From: Croceibacterium salegens
GTDB taxonomy: Bacteria; Pseudomonadota; Alphaproteobacteria; Sphingomonadales; Sphingomonadaceae
Direction: 5' to 3'
DNA: 64,000 nt
NCBI RefSeq assembly: GCF_009827435.1
Contig: NZ_WTYM01000033.1
Coordinates: forward strand, 302,165 to 366,164
In this document: positions 35,205 to 46,951 of the stretch, piece by piece
Position numbering within the stretch: the stretch's first letter is position 1
How the letters are laid out: the number at the start of each line of letters is the position of its first letter
The notes under the pieces: generated by a model
Told to the model about the DNA's origin: nothing
The model's database searches: none
Seen by the model: the letters and a program-made list of their open reading frames with translations, nothing else
Translations under genes and position numbers: made by a program

Positions 35205-35734
35205 TCGCCCACCCGTCGTGCATCGGTGCGCCACTTCATGCGCGCGCCTTCGCCCGGCAGATTGGGAATCGACTGGATCGTTTCGAGCGTCATCGACGAG
35301 GTGCCGCCGGCGCTGGTGCCCGCGATCTTGACCGTGCCGCTGAGGCCGCCCTGGCCCTTGCAGTTCATCTCGCCCGTCATCCCGGCCTCGGTCATGTCGA
35401 GCGTGGTGATCGTGCAATCGCTCTCGGCCATCTTCTTGAGAATTTCCTCGCGCCCCTTCTGCGCCTGCTCGGCAGTGAGGCAGAAGGCGGTCGGTTTCTC
35501 CAGCTCATCGGCAAACGCGGATCGCAACGTCTTGACCTTCTCTTCAGGCAGGCCGGCGACCTCGAATTCGAGCAGTGTGGTGCGCGCTTCATACTGGCCC
35601 GCCTGGATCGCAGGAGCCGCGTCCGCCTGGCCGGCCGCAGGGCCGACTTCCACAGCCTCGTCGGCATCTTCACCGCTCGAGCAGGCAGCCAGGCCAAGCA
35701 CGAGCGCGGTGGTCATCGAAAGCATGCGGCCCAT
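35192..35734 (-). CDS. DUF3617-type lipoprotein (first of a pair)
   Basis: A 180-residue lipoprotein (MGRMLSMTTALVLGLAACSS) followed by a Ala/Asp-rich linker and a DUF3617 domain: GQYEARTTLLEFEVAGLP, PTAFCLTAEQAQKGRE and SDCTITTLDMTEAGMTG. AGGAG lies seven bases before ATG 35734. In-frame codons further upstream run antisense through uvrB and are not coding. Divergent from uvrB. Confidence 0.84.
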   Translation of the reverse strand: MGRMLSMTTALVLGLAACSSGEDADEAVEVGPAAGQADAAPAIQAGQYEARTTLLEFEVAGLPEEKVKTLRSAFADELEKPTAFCLTAEQAQKGREEILKKMAESDCTITTLDMTEAGMTGEMNCKGQGGLSGTVKIAGTSAGGTSSMTLETIQSIPNLPGEGARMKWRTDARRVGECSA

Positions 35735-35839
35735 GGATTTACTCCTGTTCCCCGGGTTCTTCGGCTCGGAACCTAACAAGCGCCACCTGCCCTGCCAACG
35801 CATTGCGCCGAACCTTCCACTGCACCATATCATGCGGCC

Positions 35840-38020
<2,181 letters not shown>

Positions 38021-38041
38021 GAAGCTCGCCTCCACCCATCT

Positions 38042-38133
38042 CGTCATGCTGAACTTGTTTCAGCATCCATGTCGCCTCCCAGAACCGGCATCGCGGGCGG
38101 AAGAATGGATCCTGAACCAAGTTCAGAGTGACG
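38042..38133. repeat. Palindromic intergenic repeat, family C
   Basis: A 92-base dyad with outer arms CGTCATGCTGAACTT (38042-38056) and AAGTTCAGAGTGACG (38119-38133), pairing with two mismatches, and CAGCATCCAT / ATGGATCCTG further in. The middle differs in sequence. It sits after uvrB. Similar 'CGTCATGCTGAAC' repeats are widespread in proteobacterial intergenic DNA. Confidence 0.82.
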
Positions 38134-38253
38134 CTGGTGTTGCCGGGGTGCCGCGAAGGAACGGGCCCAGCCAAGCGCTCCATCGGTGAAATCCAGCCAC
38201 TTTTTGCCTGCAACCTGATTGCATTCACGAAGCGTCACAGCCAGATGGCCCCC

Positions 38254-38838
38254 ATGCGATGCTCGCTCGTCCCAATCGTCCTGATCCTCGCTCTCGCCGC
38301 CTGCGACCGTCCGGAAGCGCCGGTGGGCGGGCAGCGCATTTCGCTCGACGATGCGCGTGGTACGGTCGAGGAGCCGCTGGCTTCGCCCGACACGAAGGAC
38401 GCCAAGTGGACGGTGGCGAAGAACGGGCAGTCGATCGACTTCGGCATCGAGGGCGGCAAGCCGTTCATGAGCCTGTCGTGCAAGCTCAAGGATGCGCCGC
38501 CGACCATTCATATCATCCGCCATGTCACCACCCGGCCGGGCGAGAAGGCGCTGTTCCCGGTGATCGGTAACGGCATGATCTCGCGCTTCAAGGTCGACGC
38601 CACGCTGGCTGACGGCGAGTGGCGCTGGGAAGGCGCGGTCCCGGCGGAGGACGGCTCGCTTGAGGTCTTCACCGGGCGACGCGAACTCGAAGCGACCCTA
38701 CCGGGCGCCGGTTCGCTGATGATCGAAGGCAGCGCGATCCCCGGTGAGTTCATCGACTGGTGCCGCAAGGGCGGAGCGGTGGCCAAGGCGGTCGAGAAGG
38801 AAGAAGACAAGGCGGTCGAGGAGATGAAGGCCGAATAG
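38254..38838 (+). CDS. Hypothetical lipoprotein
   Basis: A 194-residue lipoprotein: signal MRCSLVPIVLILALAACDRP, then a beta-rich domain with KWTVAKNGQSIDFGIEGGK and FMSLSCKLKDAPPTIH, ending in a Lys/Glu-rich tail (KAVEKEEDKAVEEMKAE). It is likely periplasmic. An ATG at 38245 is also possible. No family was assigned. Confidence 0.75.
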   Translation: MRCSLVPIVLILALAACDRPEAPVGGQRISLDDARGTVEEPLASPDTKDAKWTVAKNGQSIDFGIEGGKPFMSLSCKLKDAPPTIHIIRHVTTRPGEKALFPVIGNGMISRFKVDATLADGEWRWEGAVPAEDGSLEVFTGRRELEATLPGAGSLMIEGSAIPGEFIDWCRKGGAVAKAVEKEEDKAVEEMKAE

Positions 38839-39005
38839 CCCCTCCCCGAGTTGAGAAAACACTTTCCTACAGGCAGTTAGGTGTGGCCTATGCTGGCGGA
38901 TGACCACCACGCCGATTCGCGCTTTCACCGCCCAAACCGGGCTTGCAGGCCCAAGCCGGAGTTTTGCCCCAGGACACTGTCAACGGTGTCAACCGCGTGT
39001 GAACA
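38839..39005. other. Short intergenic stretch, no gene seen
   Basis: 167 bases between the lipoprotein gene and the 3' end of the DsbD-like gene. GACACTGTCAACGGTGTC forms a partial dyad around 38975-38993 (GACACTGTC/GGTGTC) that could end transcription from either side. Reading frames here are not protein-like. Confidence 0.5.
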
Positions 39006-41066
39006 TCAGCCCGTATTGGCGAGGTCCACCAGTGTGTCAGGTGTCAACACCTGCGGCAATTGCTGCGCCTCGCCGCCCGCCGAGTACCACAGGTAGAGCG
39101 GCACCCCGGCCGCGCCGTTGGCGGTGAGGAAGCGGGTGATCGCCGGATCGCGCCGGGTCCAGTCGCCGACCATCGGGACCACCCCGGCCTTGTCGAACGC
39201 GGCCTTCGTCGCCTCGCGCTCGATCGCCACGCCCTCGTTGACCTTGCAGGTCAGGCACCAGTCGGCGGTGAACCAGACGAACACCGGCTTGCCCGATGCG
39301 CGTGCCTCGGCCAGCGCGGCTTCGCTGAAGGGCTTGGCGGCGATGACTTCGTCGACGGTGTCGGCGAGCGCAGTCTCTGAATACAGCCGCGGCAGGAGCA
39401 GGAACCCGAACCCTGTCGCGACGACTAGGCTGGCGACCACAGGAACCCAGGCCTTGTGCCCGCTGTGCTGCGACCGGCCCGTGAACCAGACACCCACCAA
39501 CACAATGGCCGCCACAGCCGCCACGCCGATCGCGAACGTGTCGCCGCCCAAACGCCAGCACAGCCACAACAGCGCCAGCGCGGTCAGGCCCATCGGGACC
39601 GCCATGATCTTGCGGAAGGTGTCCATCCACTTGCCGGGCTTGGGCAGCAGGTGCCGCAGCGCCGGAACCCAGCCGAGCAGCAGGAACGGCAATGCCAGCC
39701 CGAGGCCGAGCGCGGCGAACAGGATGAGGCCCTGCCACCACGGCAACAGCAGTGCCGCGCCCATCGCCGCGGCCATGAAGGGGCCGGTGCATGGTGTGGC
39801 GACGAACGAGGCGAGGAGGCCGGTGGCGAAGGCGCTCGACTTGCCGCCGGTCTGGGTGAACGACAGCGAGGGCAGCTCGAACAGCCCGGCGAAGTTGGCG
39901 GTGATCGCGGTCGCCAGAACGAGCAGCGCGACGACCACGCCCGGCTCCTGCAACTGGAAGGCCCAGCCGACCTGCGAGCCCGCCGCGCGCAGCGCCAGCA
40001 ACAGCCCGCCAAGCGCCAGCGTCGCGGCCATCACCCCGGCGGTGTACGCCAGTCCCTCGGACCGGGCATCGGCCTCGCTCTCACCAGCGCGGGCGAGGCT
40101 CATGGCCTTGAGGCTGAGCACCGGGAAGACGCAGGGCATGACGTTGAGGATCAGCCCGCCGAGCAATGCCAGGCCGATCAGCCACCACAGCGATCCGAAT
40201 TGCCCGCTCGCGTCGCCGCCTGCGATGGGGGTGCCGCCGGTCGGGACCGGGCCGGTGACTGCAGCGAAGCGAATGCCCTGCCCGCCGTCGCCGAAGTCGA
40301 GGATGCCGGCGATGGTCGCGGGGTCCTCGGCGATGCCCTTGCGAGCGATTTCGGCGACCAGCGTATCGCCGTCGCGGCGGAACGACTGTGGTGCAGCGTA
40401 GTCGATCAACTGCGTCTCATCGAGGAAGACGTGCGGTGTGCCGAGCGCCAGCGATGCGGGCAGCGGGATGGCGATGCGCAGCTTGTCGGCCTTGAGCTCG
40501 AACTTCGCCTGCTGGTCGAGCATGGCTGGAATCGCCGCGCGCCAGCCGTCGAAGCGCGCGTCGCGGGCGCTGACGCCGGAGAGGTCGAGCGAAAGCTCCT
40601 TCTTCTCGGGCACGCAGATCTGGTCGGTGCAGACCAGCATGTCGGCGGTCAGGCCGAGCGGAGCGGCGTTGCCGACCGCGGCGCTCGCAGGGATCGTCAG
40701 CGGGATCAGCACCGCATAGTCGCTCTCGTAGACGTGGTTCATCAGCCCGCCGATGACGAGCTGCTGCGGCACCGGATACTCGGGCGTCCCGACCTGCCAG
40801 CCCTCGGGCAGGGTCCACTTGAGGTCCATGCCGTACCCGGCGTCGCCCGGATTGAGCCAGTAACCGTGCCACCCCTTCTCGGGCGTGAAGTGCAGCGCCA
40901 GCGTTACCGTCTCCCCCGCCTTCGCCGGTTGTTCGGCAAGCAATTCCGCCTTCATGTGGTTCGACTGCGCCAGCGCGGTCGGCGCGGCGAACAGGGCGAC
41001 GAGGGCGAAAAGGAAGGGAAGGACCGCGCGCAGGCGGCGCGCGCGAAGCATTCGTCTTGCGTGCAT
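39006..41066 (-). CDS. DsbD-like thiol:disulfide interchange protein
   Basis: A 686-residue inner-membrane reductant carrier: a signal peptide, a periplasmic N-terminal DsbD/ScsB-like domain (about 25-275, with LVCTDQICVPEKKE), a membrane core of about eight segments including PCVFPVLSLKAMSL and VATPCTGPFMAAAMG, each with a redox cysteine, and a C-terminal thioredoxin-like domain (WFTADWCLTCKVNEG). It moves electrons from cytoplasmic thioredoxin to periplasmic partners such as the TlpA-type protein. ATG 41066 or 41051 are both possible starts; it is divergent from the ubiquinone gene. Confidence 0.92.
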   Translation of the reverse strand: MHARRMLRARRLRAVLPFLFALVALFAAPTALAQSNHMKAELLAEQPAKAGETVTLALHFTPEKGWHGYWLNPGDAGYGMDLKWTLPEGWQVGTPEYPVPQQLVIGGLMNHVYESDYAVLIPLTIPASAAVGNAAPLGLTADMLVCTDQICVPEKKELSLDLSGVSARDARFDGWRAAIPAMLDQQAKFELKADKLRIAIPLPASLALGTPHVFLDETQLIDYAAPQSFRRDGDTLVAEIARKGIAEDPATIAGILDFGDGGQGIRFAAVTGPVPTGGTPIAGGDASGQFGSLWWLIGLALLGGLILNVMPCVFPVLSLKAMSLARAGESEADARSEGLAYTAGVMAATLALGGLLLALRAAGSQVGWAFQLQEPGVVVALLVLATAITANFAGLFELPSLSFTQTGGKSSAFATGLLASFVATPCTGPFMAAAMGAALLLPWWQGLILFAALGLGLALPFLLLGWVPALRHLLPKPGKWMDTFRKIMAVPMGLTALALLWLCWRLGGDTFAIGVAAVAAIVLVGVWFTGRSQHSGHKAWVPVVASLVVATGFGFLLLPRLYSETALADTVDEVIAAKPFSEAALAEARASGKPVFVWFTADWCLTCKVNEGVAIEREATKAAFDKAGVVPMVGDWTRRDPAITRFLTANGAAGVPLYLWYSAGGEAQQLPQVLTPDTLVDLANTG

Positions 41067-41094
41067 GGTGCGGCGGGTTCTAGGGACCGGGTCG

Positions 41095-42309
41095 ATGAGC
41101 GACAAGCGCGATCTCCTGATCCTCGGCGGCGGTCTCGTCGGCATGACGCTGGCGCTGGCGGCGGCGAAGAAGGGCCTGTCGAGCCAAGTCGTCGACCGCG
41201 CCGACCCGGCCGAGCTGACCGCGGAAGGCTTCGACGGGCGCGCCAGCGCGATCTCGACCGCGAGCTGGAACCTGTTCGGCAACATCGGCCTGCGCGCCCG
41301 GCTCGAACCCCACGGCTGCCCGATCGCCTCGATCGCGGTGACCGACGGCATGAAACCCGGGCGGATCGATTTCCAGCCCGAGCCGCACGAAGGCTCGCTC
41401 GGCCGGATGTTCGCCAACCGCGAGCTGCGGCTTGCCCTGTTCGAGGCGGCCAGCGCCGAACCGCTGATCGCCTGGCACGCCAGGGCCGACGTGGTCGAGC
41501 GCGAGCGTGGCGAACATGGCGTCTCAGCGACGCTCGCCGATGGCACGGTGCTGGAGGCGAACCTCATGGTCGGTGCCGAGGGGCGCCAGTCGCCGACGCG
41601 CGAGGACGCGGGCATCACCATGGCGCACTGGGATTACAGTCACCGCGCGATCATCGCCGGGCTGGTCCACGCCAGACCGCACGACAACGTGGCGTGGGAG
41701 ATTTTCTACCCGGCCGGACCGTTCGCACTTCTGCCGCTGCTCGACGGACCGGGCGGCGAACACCGCAGCGCGCTGGTCTGGACCGTGGCCGAGAAGGACG
41801 CCGCTGGCGTAATGGCGCTGTCCGACCGCGCGTTCACCGCCGAAGTCGCAAAGCGCATGCACGGCATTTTCGGCGAGGTATCGGTGGAAGGCAAATGCTC
41901 CTCCTTCCCGCTATCGTTCCAGCACACGGCCAATATTGTCGAGCACCGCCTCGCGCTGGTCGGCGACGCGGCGCACGGCATTCACCCGATTGCCGGACAG
42001 GGCCTGAACCTCGGGCTGCGGGATGTCGGGGCGCTGGTCGAAGTGCTGGCGGACGGCATGCGCCTCGGGCTCGAACCGGGCGATGCCCAGTTGCTGGCGC
42101 GCTACGAGAAATGGCGCGAGCTCGACAGCTTCACTGTCTCGCTGGCCACCGACGGACTGACCTGGCTGTTCGGCGTTCCCGGCAAGTTGCCGAGCGCGAT
42201 CCGGCGGCTCGGCATGGGCGTGGTACAGCGCACGCCGCCGCTCAAGCGCTGGTTTATGGACGAAGCTCGCGGGATGAGCGGCGAGCTGCCGGAGCTGCTG
42301 AAGGGTTAA
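41095..42309 (+). CDS. UbiH/UbiF/COQ6-family FAD monooxygenase
   Basis: A 404-residue flavoprotein that hydroxylates the ubiquinone ring. It shows the dinucleotide fold (LLILGGGLVGMTLALAAAKK), the GD motif LALVGDAAHGIHPIAGQG and the family stretch GLNLGLRDVGALVEVL. Which ring position it hydroxylates cannot be told from sequence alone. ATG 41095 starts at the conserved opening. The stop overlaps the stop of the convergent gene. Confidence 0.92.
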   Translation: MSDKRDLLILGGGLVGMTLALAAAKKGLSSQVVDRADPAELTAEGFDGRASAISTASWNLFGNIGLRARLEPHGCPIASIAVTDGMKPGRIDFQPEPHEGSLGRMFANRELRLALFEAASAEPLIAWHARADVVERERGEHGVSATLADGTVLEANLMVGAEGRQSPTREDAGITMAHWDYSHRAIIAGLVHARPHDNVAWEIFYPAGPFALLPLLDGPGGEHRSALVWTVAEKDAAGVMALSDRAFTAEVAKRMHGIFGEVSVEGKCSSFPLSFQHTANIVEHRLALVGDAAHGIHPIAGQGLNLGLRDVGALVEVLADGMRLGLEPGDAQLLARYEKWRELDSFTVSLATDGLTWLFGVPGKLPSAIRRLGMGVVQRTPPLKRWFMDEARGMSGELPELLKG

Positions 42310-43238
42310 CCCGCCTTGTCGCTGGCCGGGCTGAGTTGTTCGACCGCGTTGCCCGTACCGTCGCGCAGGCCCGTCGATTCGAGGATTGCGGTCGTCTCGA
42401 GCAGTTCGAGCGCCCGCTGCGCCTTGGCATAGCGTTCCGCGTCCTCGATCCACCCGGCGGCGAGATCGGCGTTGGGAAGGTTGCGCACCTCGCTGACAGC
42501 CGCCTCGGTGCGGGCGCTTTCGAGGAACAGCCGGGCTCGTTCGAGCCGCTTCTCCGGCTGCGGCGACGGGGTGTCCTCATGGCGCACCACGAACAGGCCC
42601 GAAAGTTCGCGGCCGATCCACGAGAAGGCGTCGTCGTCAACCTTGTCATTGGTCAGGTTGGGAGCGAGACCGTCGAGCCGGGCGATGAGCCGGTCGAGCG
42701 TGACCGGGTCACGCGAGGCGGCAATGACCGTAGCGACGGCGTTGGGCCGCGCATCGCCGAACCGCAGCTTGAGCTGGTCTTCGAGGTAACCGAGCGGCAC
42801 ACCGCGCTCGATCGACCGCCGCGCGGCGAAAACGACCAGCAGGCCCTCGGCGCGCGCGGCATTACCGGCCGCGGCCTGCGCCTGCAGGTCGAGCTTCGAG
42901 AGCCGCTGCTCCATCGCCGCGACGCGCGAGTCGAGCCCTCCCTGCTGTTCGGCCACCTGTTCGACCTTGGCGACGGCGTCGGCGGCATCCTTGGCGGTCG
43001 CCTGCTGGGCATCGCCGCTGGCCGTGGCATTGGGGGCCGGTGGGGGAGCGGGAGGAGAAGCCAGCTCCGTCGGCTCCTCGCGCACCACGCGAACGAGATC
43101 GCCGGAACCGAATCCCTGCCACCACAGCACCGCGACGACCGCAACGCCGAGCAGGAACGCCCCGCCCGCCATCCACACTGCTGGCTTCAGCGAGCCAGTG
43201 GACTGCGGCCGGGTAAAATTACGATACGATTCGTCCAT
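42306..43238 (-). CDS. Mitofilin/HemX-like inner-membrane protein
   Basis: A 310-residue protein with a short N-terminal tail, one membrane segment (PAVWMAGGAFLLGVAVVAVLW), a Pro/Ala-rich linker and a coiled coil (about 85-130, QQGGLDSRVAAMEQRLSKL), then a helical domain. Proteins of this type follow hemC-hemD in many alphaproteobacteria and are distant mitofilin or HemX relatives, possibly arranging tetrapyrrole enzymes. Start ATG 43238 (MDESYRNFTRP). Confidence 0.82.
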   Translation of the reverse strand: MDESYRNFTRPQSTGSLKPAVWMAGGAFLLGVAVVAVLWWQGFGSGDLVRVVREEPTELASPPAPPPAPNATASGDAQQATAKDAADAVAKVEQVAEQQGGLDSRVAAMEQRLSKLDLQAQAAAGNAARAEGLLVVFAARRSIERGVPLGYLEDQLKLRFGDARPNAVATVIAASRDPVTLDRLIARLDGLAPNLTNDKVDDDAFSWIGRELSGLFVVRHEDTPSPQPEKRLERARLFLESARTEAAVSEVRNLPNADLAAGWIEDAERYAKAQRALELLETTAILESTGLRDGTGNAVEQLSPASDKAG

Positions 43239-43280
43239 CGCTATCCTTGGCGGCCCCGAGGGCGCCATGTGTCGTCTGTC

Positions 43281-43970
43281 TCACCCCGGGAACGGTTCAT
43301 GGCACAGGTCCCGCGCCAAGGCCAGCAAAGCGGGGTCGCTGGGCTCACTGGCCGAGGAGACCGACGCCCAACCCGGCCCTGCCGCCGCAGCGATTCGCCC
43401 GCCGAGCGCGGCCAGCCGGATCGAGGAGCGGGCAATCGCGAGGCGGTCGACTTCCGCCGCGAAATGCTTCGCCGTCCCTGCCGAGTGCAGCAGCACGACG
43501 GGCTTCTCGCCGAGCAGTTCGGCGAGCGCGGGCGCAACGGGCAGCGTTTCAGCGCGATAGACGACGGCCGTGACCGGCACGATCCCATCCGGCGGGTCGA
43601 GAGGCATATGATCCTCTCCTGCAAGGCGCAGAAGGCGCAGCGAATGCCCGGCCAGTTCGTCCAGTACGGCATGCAAGCCACCCGAGCCAGTCAGGGCAAC
43701 GCGAAAACCGCGTTCGGCAGCCGCTGAGGCGGTGCTTTCGCCCACAGCATACACCGGCAAATCCACAAGGTTATCCACAAGCGGTCCACAACAGCGGAAC
43801 GCGTTGGCGCTGCCGGCGAGAATGCCGTCGAAGGGGCCTTCGGGCATGTCCCACGCGACGGGAACGATTTGCGAAAGTGGGTGGCCTTCAGCGGCCAGCC
43901 CTTGGGCACGTGCTGCCTCAACCGTCGCGCTGCAACCCGGCTCGGGGCGAAGGACGACGACTGGCGTCAC
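43281..43970 (-). CDS. hemD: Uroporphyrinogen-III synthase
   Basis: Closes and inverts ring D of hydroxymethylbilane. HemD sequences are poorly conserved; this 229-residue protein fits by position right after hemC (GTGA overlap at 43967-43970) and by the bilobal pattern VVVLRPEPGCSATVEAARAQ, FDGILAGSANAFRCCGP, PVYAVGESTASAAAERGF and VVLLHSAGTAKHFAAEV. The start is GTG 43970. Confidence 0.9.
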   Translation of the reverse strand: MTPVVVLRPEPGCSATVEAARAQGLAAEGHPLSQIVPVAWDMPEGPFDGILAGSANAFRCCGPLVDNLVDLPVYAVGESTASAAAERGFRVALTGSGGLHAVLDELAGHSLRLLRLAGEDHMPLDPPDGIVPVTAVVYRAETLPVAPALAELLGEKPVVLLHSAGTAKHFAAEVDRLAIARSSIRLAALGGRIAAAAGPGWASVSSASEPSDPALLALARDLCHEPFPG

Positions 43971-44893
43971 TCCGGCCCCGCGAACACCGCCTGTATCGAC
44001 GGTGCTGCCCGGGCGAGGAGGTCCGCGGCAAGGCGGGCCGGGCCATCTTCGCCCGCTGAGAAGTGGATCGCGGCGCGTACGGTTTCGCGGCCATCGGGGC
44101 TGAACAGCGCTGCGGTCATCGCCAACCACTCTCCCTCGACATGGCACAGCACCGCCACCGGACTGTGGCACGATCCGCCGAGCGCCGCGAGCAGCGCTCG
44201 CTCGGCTTCGATTTCCGTCCGGCTCGCGGCGTGATCGATGCCCGCCAAAAGGTCGCGGACACGCGCATCGTCGATGCGGCATTCGATGCCGATGGCCGCC
44301 TGCGCCGGGGCGGGCAGCCATTCGTCGAGAGCAAGCAGTTTGCCGGTGCCACTCTGCCCGAGGCGTTCGAGCCCCGCCGCGGCAAGGAAGGTCGCGTCAA
44401 CCTCCCCGGCTTCCAGCTTGGATATCCGCGTCGCGACGTTGCCGCGCAGCGAGACCACCTTGCAGTCGGGCCGCGCGTGGAGGAGCTGCGCGGCTCGACG
44501 CGGCGCGCTGGTGCCCACCGTCGCACCATCCGGCAGCGCGGCAATGCTTTCCGCGCCGAGCAGGACGTCGCGTTTGTCCGCACGCGGCAGGACCGCGCCG
44601 ATCACCAGCTCGGCAGGGCGCAGCGTCTCTACGTCCTTCATCGAGTGTACCGCTGCGTCGATTCGGCCCTCGACGAGCCAGGCATCGAGCTCGCGGGTCC
44701 ACAGCGCCTTGCCGCCGATCTCCGCCAGCGGGCGGTCCTGCACCTTGTCTCCGCTGGCCACGACGGGAACCAGCTCGACCTCGGATTTTGCCCACCCATG
44801 CGCGGCACAGAGCCGGGCGCGCGTCTCCTCAGCCTGCACCATGGCAAGCGGTGAACGACGTGTGCCAAGACGGATTTGCGGGGAACTGGTCAT
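43967..44893 (-). CDS. hemC: Porphobilinogen deaminase (hydroxymethylbilane synthase)
   Basis: Joins four porphobilinogens for heme and siroheme. The 308-residue protein shows [44 protein letters not shown] and the dipyrromethane-cofactor cysteine in [13 protein letters not shown] 44893. The gene is divergent from tsaD with 46 bases between starts, and leads the hemC-hemD-mitofilin unit. Confidence 0.97.
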   Translation of the reverse strand: MTSSPQIRLGTRRSPLAMVQAEETRARLCAAHGWAKSEVELVPVVASGDKVQDRPLAEIGGKALWTRELDAWLVEGRIDAAVHSMKDVETLRPAELVIGAVLPRADKRDVLLGAESIAALPDGATVGTSAPRRAAQLLHARPDCKVVSLRGNVATRISKLEAGEVDATFLAAAGLERLGQSGTGKLLALDEWLPAPAQAAIGIECRIDDARVRDLLAGIDHAASRTEIEAERALLAALGGSCHSPVAVLCHVEGEWLAMTAALFSPDGRETVRAAIHFSAGEDGPARLAADLLARAAPSIQAVFAGPE

Positions 44894-44939
44894 CGGGTCC
44901 GCTTGCCCTAATCCCCATTCCGTTGCAGGGAAAGCCGCC

Positions 44940-45968
44940 ATGGCGGTCGTGCTTGGCATCGAAAGCAGTTGCGATGAAACTGCAGCCGCGTTGGTCGACG
45001 GCGAACGGCGCATCCTTGCGCAGCGCATCGCCAGCCAGGAAGCCGCGCACGCGCCCTACGGCGGGGTCGTTCCCGAGATCGCCGCCCGCGCCCATGCCGA
45101 GCGACTCGCGCCGCTGATCGAGGCCACGCTGGCCGATGCCGGAATGTCGCTAGCCGACTGCGACGCGATTGCCGCGACCGCCGGTCCGGGGCTGATCGGC
45201 GGGGTCATCGTCGGCCTCGTCACCGCGAAGGCGTTGGCGATGGCCAGCGAAAAGCCGCTCATCGCCATCAACCACCTCGAAGGCCATGCGCTGAGCCCCC
45301 GGCTTGCCGACCCCGCCCTCGAATTTCCCTACGCCCTGTTACTCGTCTCGGGCGGGCACTGTCAGATTCTCCGCGTCGAGGGTGTCGGGCAATACCAGCG
45401 CCTCGCAACCACGATCGACGATGCGTTGGGCGAGGCGTTCGACAAGACCGCCAAGATCCTCGGGCTCGGCTATCCCGGCGGCCCCGCCGTCGAGGCGCTG
45501 GCCCGGCAGGGCGATCCGCAGGCGGTTCCGCTGCCCCGCCCGCTCAAGGGAAGCCGCGATCCTCACTTCTCCTTTGCCGGACTCAAGAGCGCCGTGCTAC
45601 GCGCCCACGAGAGCGGCGAATATGCCGACGCCGATATCGCCGCGAGTTTCCAACAGGCAGCAATCGAGTGCATCGCCGACCGCTTGAACCGGGCGCTCGG
45701 GAAAATGGATGAGGTGACGGCGCTGGTCGTCGCTGGGGGCGTCGCCGCCAACCGGCCGATACGCGACGCGCTAAAAAGCATTGCCGCGAAGCACGGCCTG
45801 CAATTCGTGGCCCCGCCTCAGGCATTGTGCACCGACAACGCAGCGATGATCGCCTGGGCAGGCATCGAACGGCTCGGCCAGTCGGACCCGCTCGACACCC
45901 TCGCCCGACCGCGCTGGCCGCTCGACCCCGATGCCGAACCGGCTCGCGGGGCAGGAGTGAAGGCGTGA
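44940..45968 (+). CDS. tsaD: tRNA threonylcarbamoyladenosine synthase component TsaD
   Basis: Transfers threonylcarbamoyl to A37 of ANN-decoding tRNAs. The 342-residue protein has the opening [18 protein letters not shown], metal-binding histidines in [13 protein letters not shown] and [10 protein letters not shown], and [13 protein letters not shown]. It makes the substrate that mtaB (4929-6104) methylthiolates. ATG 44940; the end overlaps gpsA as GTGA. Confidence 0.97.
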   Translation: MAVVLGIESSCDETAAALVDGERRILAQRIASQEAAHAPYGGVVPEIAARAHAERLAPLIEATLADAGMSLADCDAIAATAGPGLIGGVIVGLVTAKALAMASEKPLIAINHLEGHALSPRLADPALEFPYALLLVSGGHCQILRVEGVGQYQRLATTIDDALGEAFDKTAKILGLGYPGGPAVEALARQGDPQAVPLPRPLKGSRDPHFSFAGLKSAVLRAHESGEYADADIAASFQQAAIECIADRLNRALGKMDEVTALVVAGGVAANRPIRDALKSIAAKHGLQFVAPPQALCTDNAAMIAWAGIERLGQSDPLDTLARPRWPLDPDAEPARGAGVKA

Positions 45969-46951
45969 CGGTCGGGGTCCTCGGAGCGGGCGCGTGGGGC
46001 ACTGCGCTGGCACAGATGCTGGCGAGCGACGGCCGCCACGTGCTGCTGTGGGCGCGCGAGCCCGAGCTGGTCGAGGAAATCAACGCCCTGCACACAAATT
46101 CGCTGTTCCTGCCCTCTGCCGTGTTGGCCTCGACCATAGTGGCCACTGGAAACGCGGCGCAGATGGTGTCCTGCGACGTGCTGCTGGTAGTGACCCCTGC
46201 ACAGCATCTCGGTACGGTCATCGGCGGCATGCCGTCGCATCCGCGCGATCTCGTTCTCTGCTCCAAGGGAATCGAGGCCGGCACCGGACGTCTGATGAAC
46301 GATGTCGCCAAGCACGCCGCTCCGAACAGCAATATCGCCATCCTCTCGGGCCCGACCTTCGCTCACGAAGTCGCCGCTGGGTTGCCGACTGCGGTGACGC
46401 TCGCGTGCGCGGGAGGGCACGAGCAGTGGGCCCGGCTGAGCCCGGTCATCGCCCGACCAAGCTTCCGCCCCTATTACTCGGATGACGTAGTCGGCGCGGA
46501 AATCGGCGGGGCAGTCAAGAACGTACTCGCCATCGCCTGCGGCGTGGTCGAGGGCCTCGGCCTTGGCCAGAACGCGCGAGCCGCACTGATCGCGCGCGGC
46601 TATGCCGAAATGCTGCGCTTCGGCGAGGCGCTCGGGGCCGAGCGCGATACGCTCGCCGGACTGTGTGGGCTCGGCGATCTCGTGCTGACATGCTCGTCGA
46701 CATCGAGCCGCAACTTCTCGCTCGGCAAGGCGCTCGGCGAAGGGCAGTCGCCGGACGTGTTGATGGCTGACCGGCGCACGGTTGCCGAAGGGGCGTTCAC
46801 CGCGCCGGTGCTGGTCGAACTGGCCGAACGCCACGCTGTGGCCATGCCGATCACCGCGGCAGTTGGACGCCTGCTCGAGGGTGCCCCGGCGCGCGATGTC
46901 GTCTCGGACCTGCTTGCCCGCCCGCTCACCTCGGAAGGGGCCGCGGCTTGA
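45965..46951 (+). CDS. gpsA: Glycerol-3-phosphate dehydrogenase [NAD(P)+]
   Basis: Makes sn-glycerol-3-phosphate for phospholipids. The 328-residue protein starts at GTG 45965 with [17 protein letters not shown] (Rossmann), has [16 protein letters not shown], the catalytic lysine in [14 protein letters not shown] and [14 protein letters not shown]. The tsaD-gpsA pairing is common. It ends in a TTGA overlap with the flippase gene. Confidence 0.97.
   Translation: MTVGVLGAGAWGTALAQMLASDGRHVLLWAREPELVEEINALHTNSLFLPSAVLASTIVATGNAAQMVSCDVLLVVTPAQHLGTVIGGMPSHPRDLVLCSKGIEAGTGRLMNDVAKHAAPNSNIAILSGPTFAHEVAAGLPTAVTLACAGGHEQWARLSPVIARPSFRPYYSDDVVGAEIGGAVKNVLAIACGVVEGLGLGQNARAALIARGYAEMLRFGEALGAERDTLAGLCGLGDLVLTCSSTSSRNFSLGKALGEGQSPDVLMADRRTVAEGAFTAPVLVELAERHAVAMPITAAVGRLLEGAPARDVVSDLLARPLTSEGAAA

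Noticed and set aside
39456..43727. Very long plus-strand open frame of over 1400 codons
   Set aside because: It runs opposite or out of frame with the DsbD-like, Ubi and hem genes; low-complexity Arg/Gln/Glu composition shows it is a shadow.
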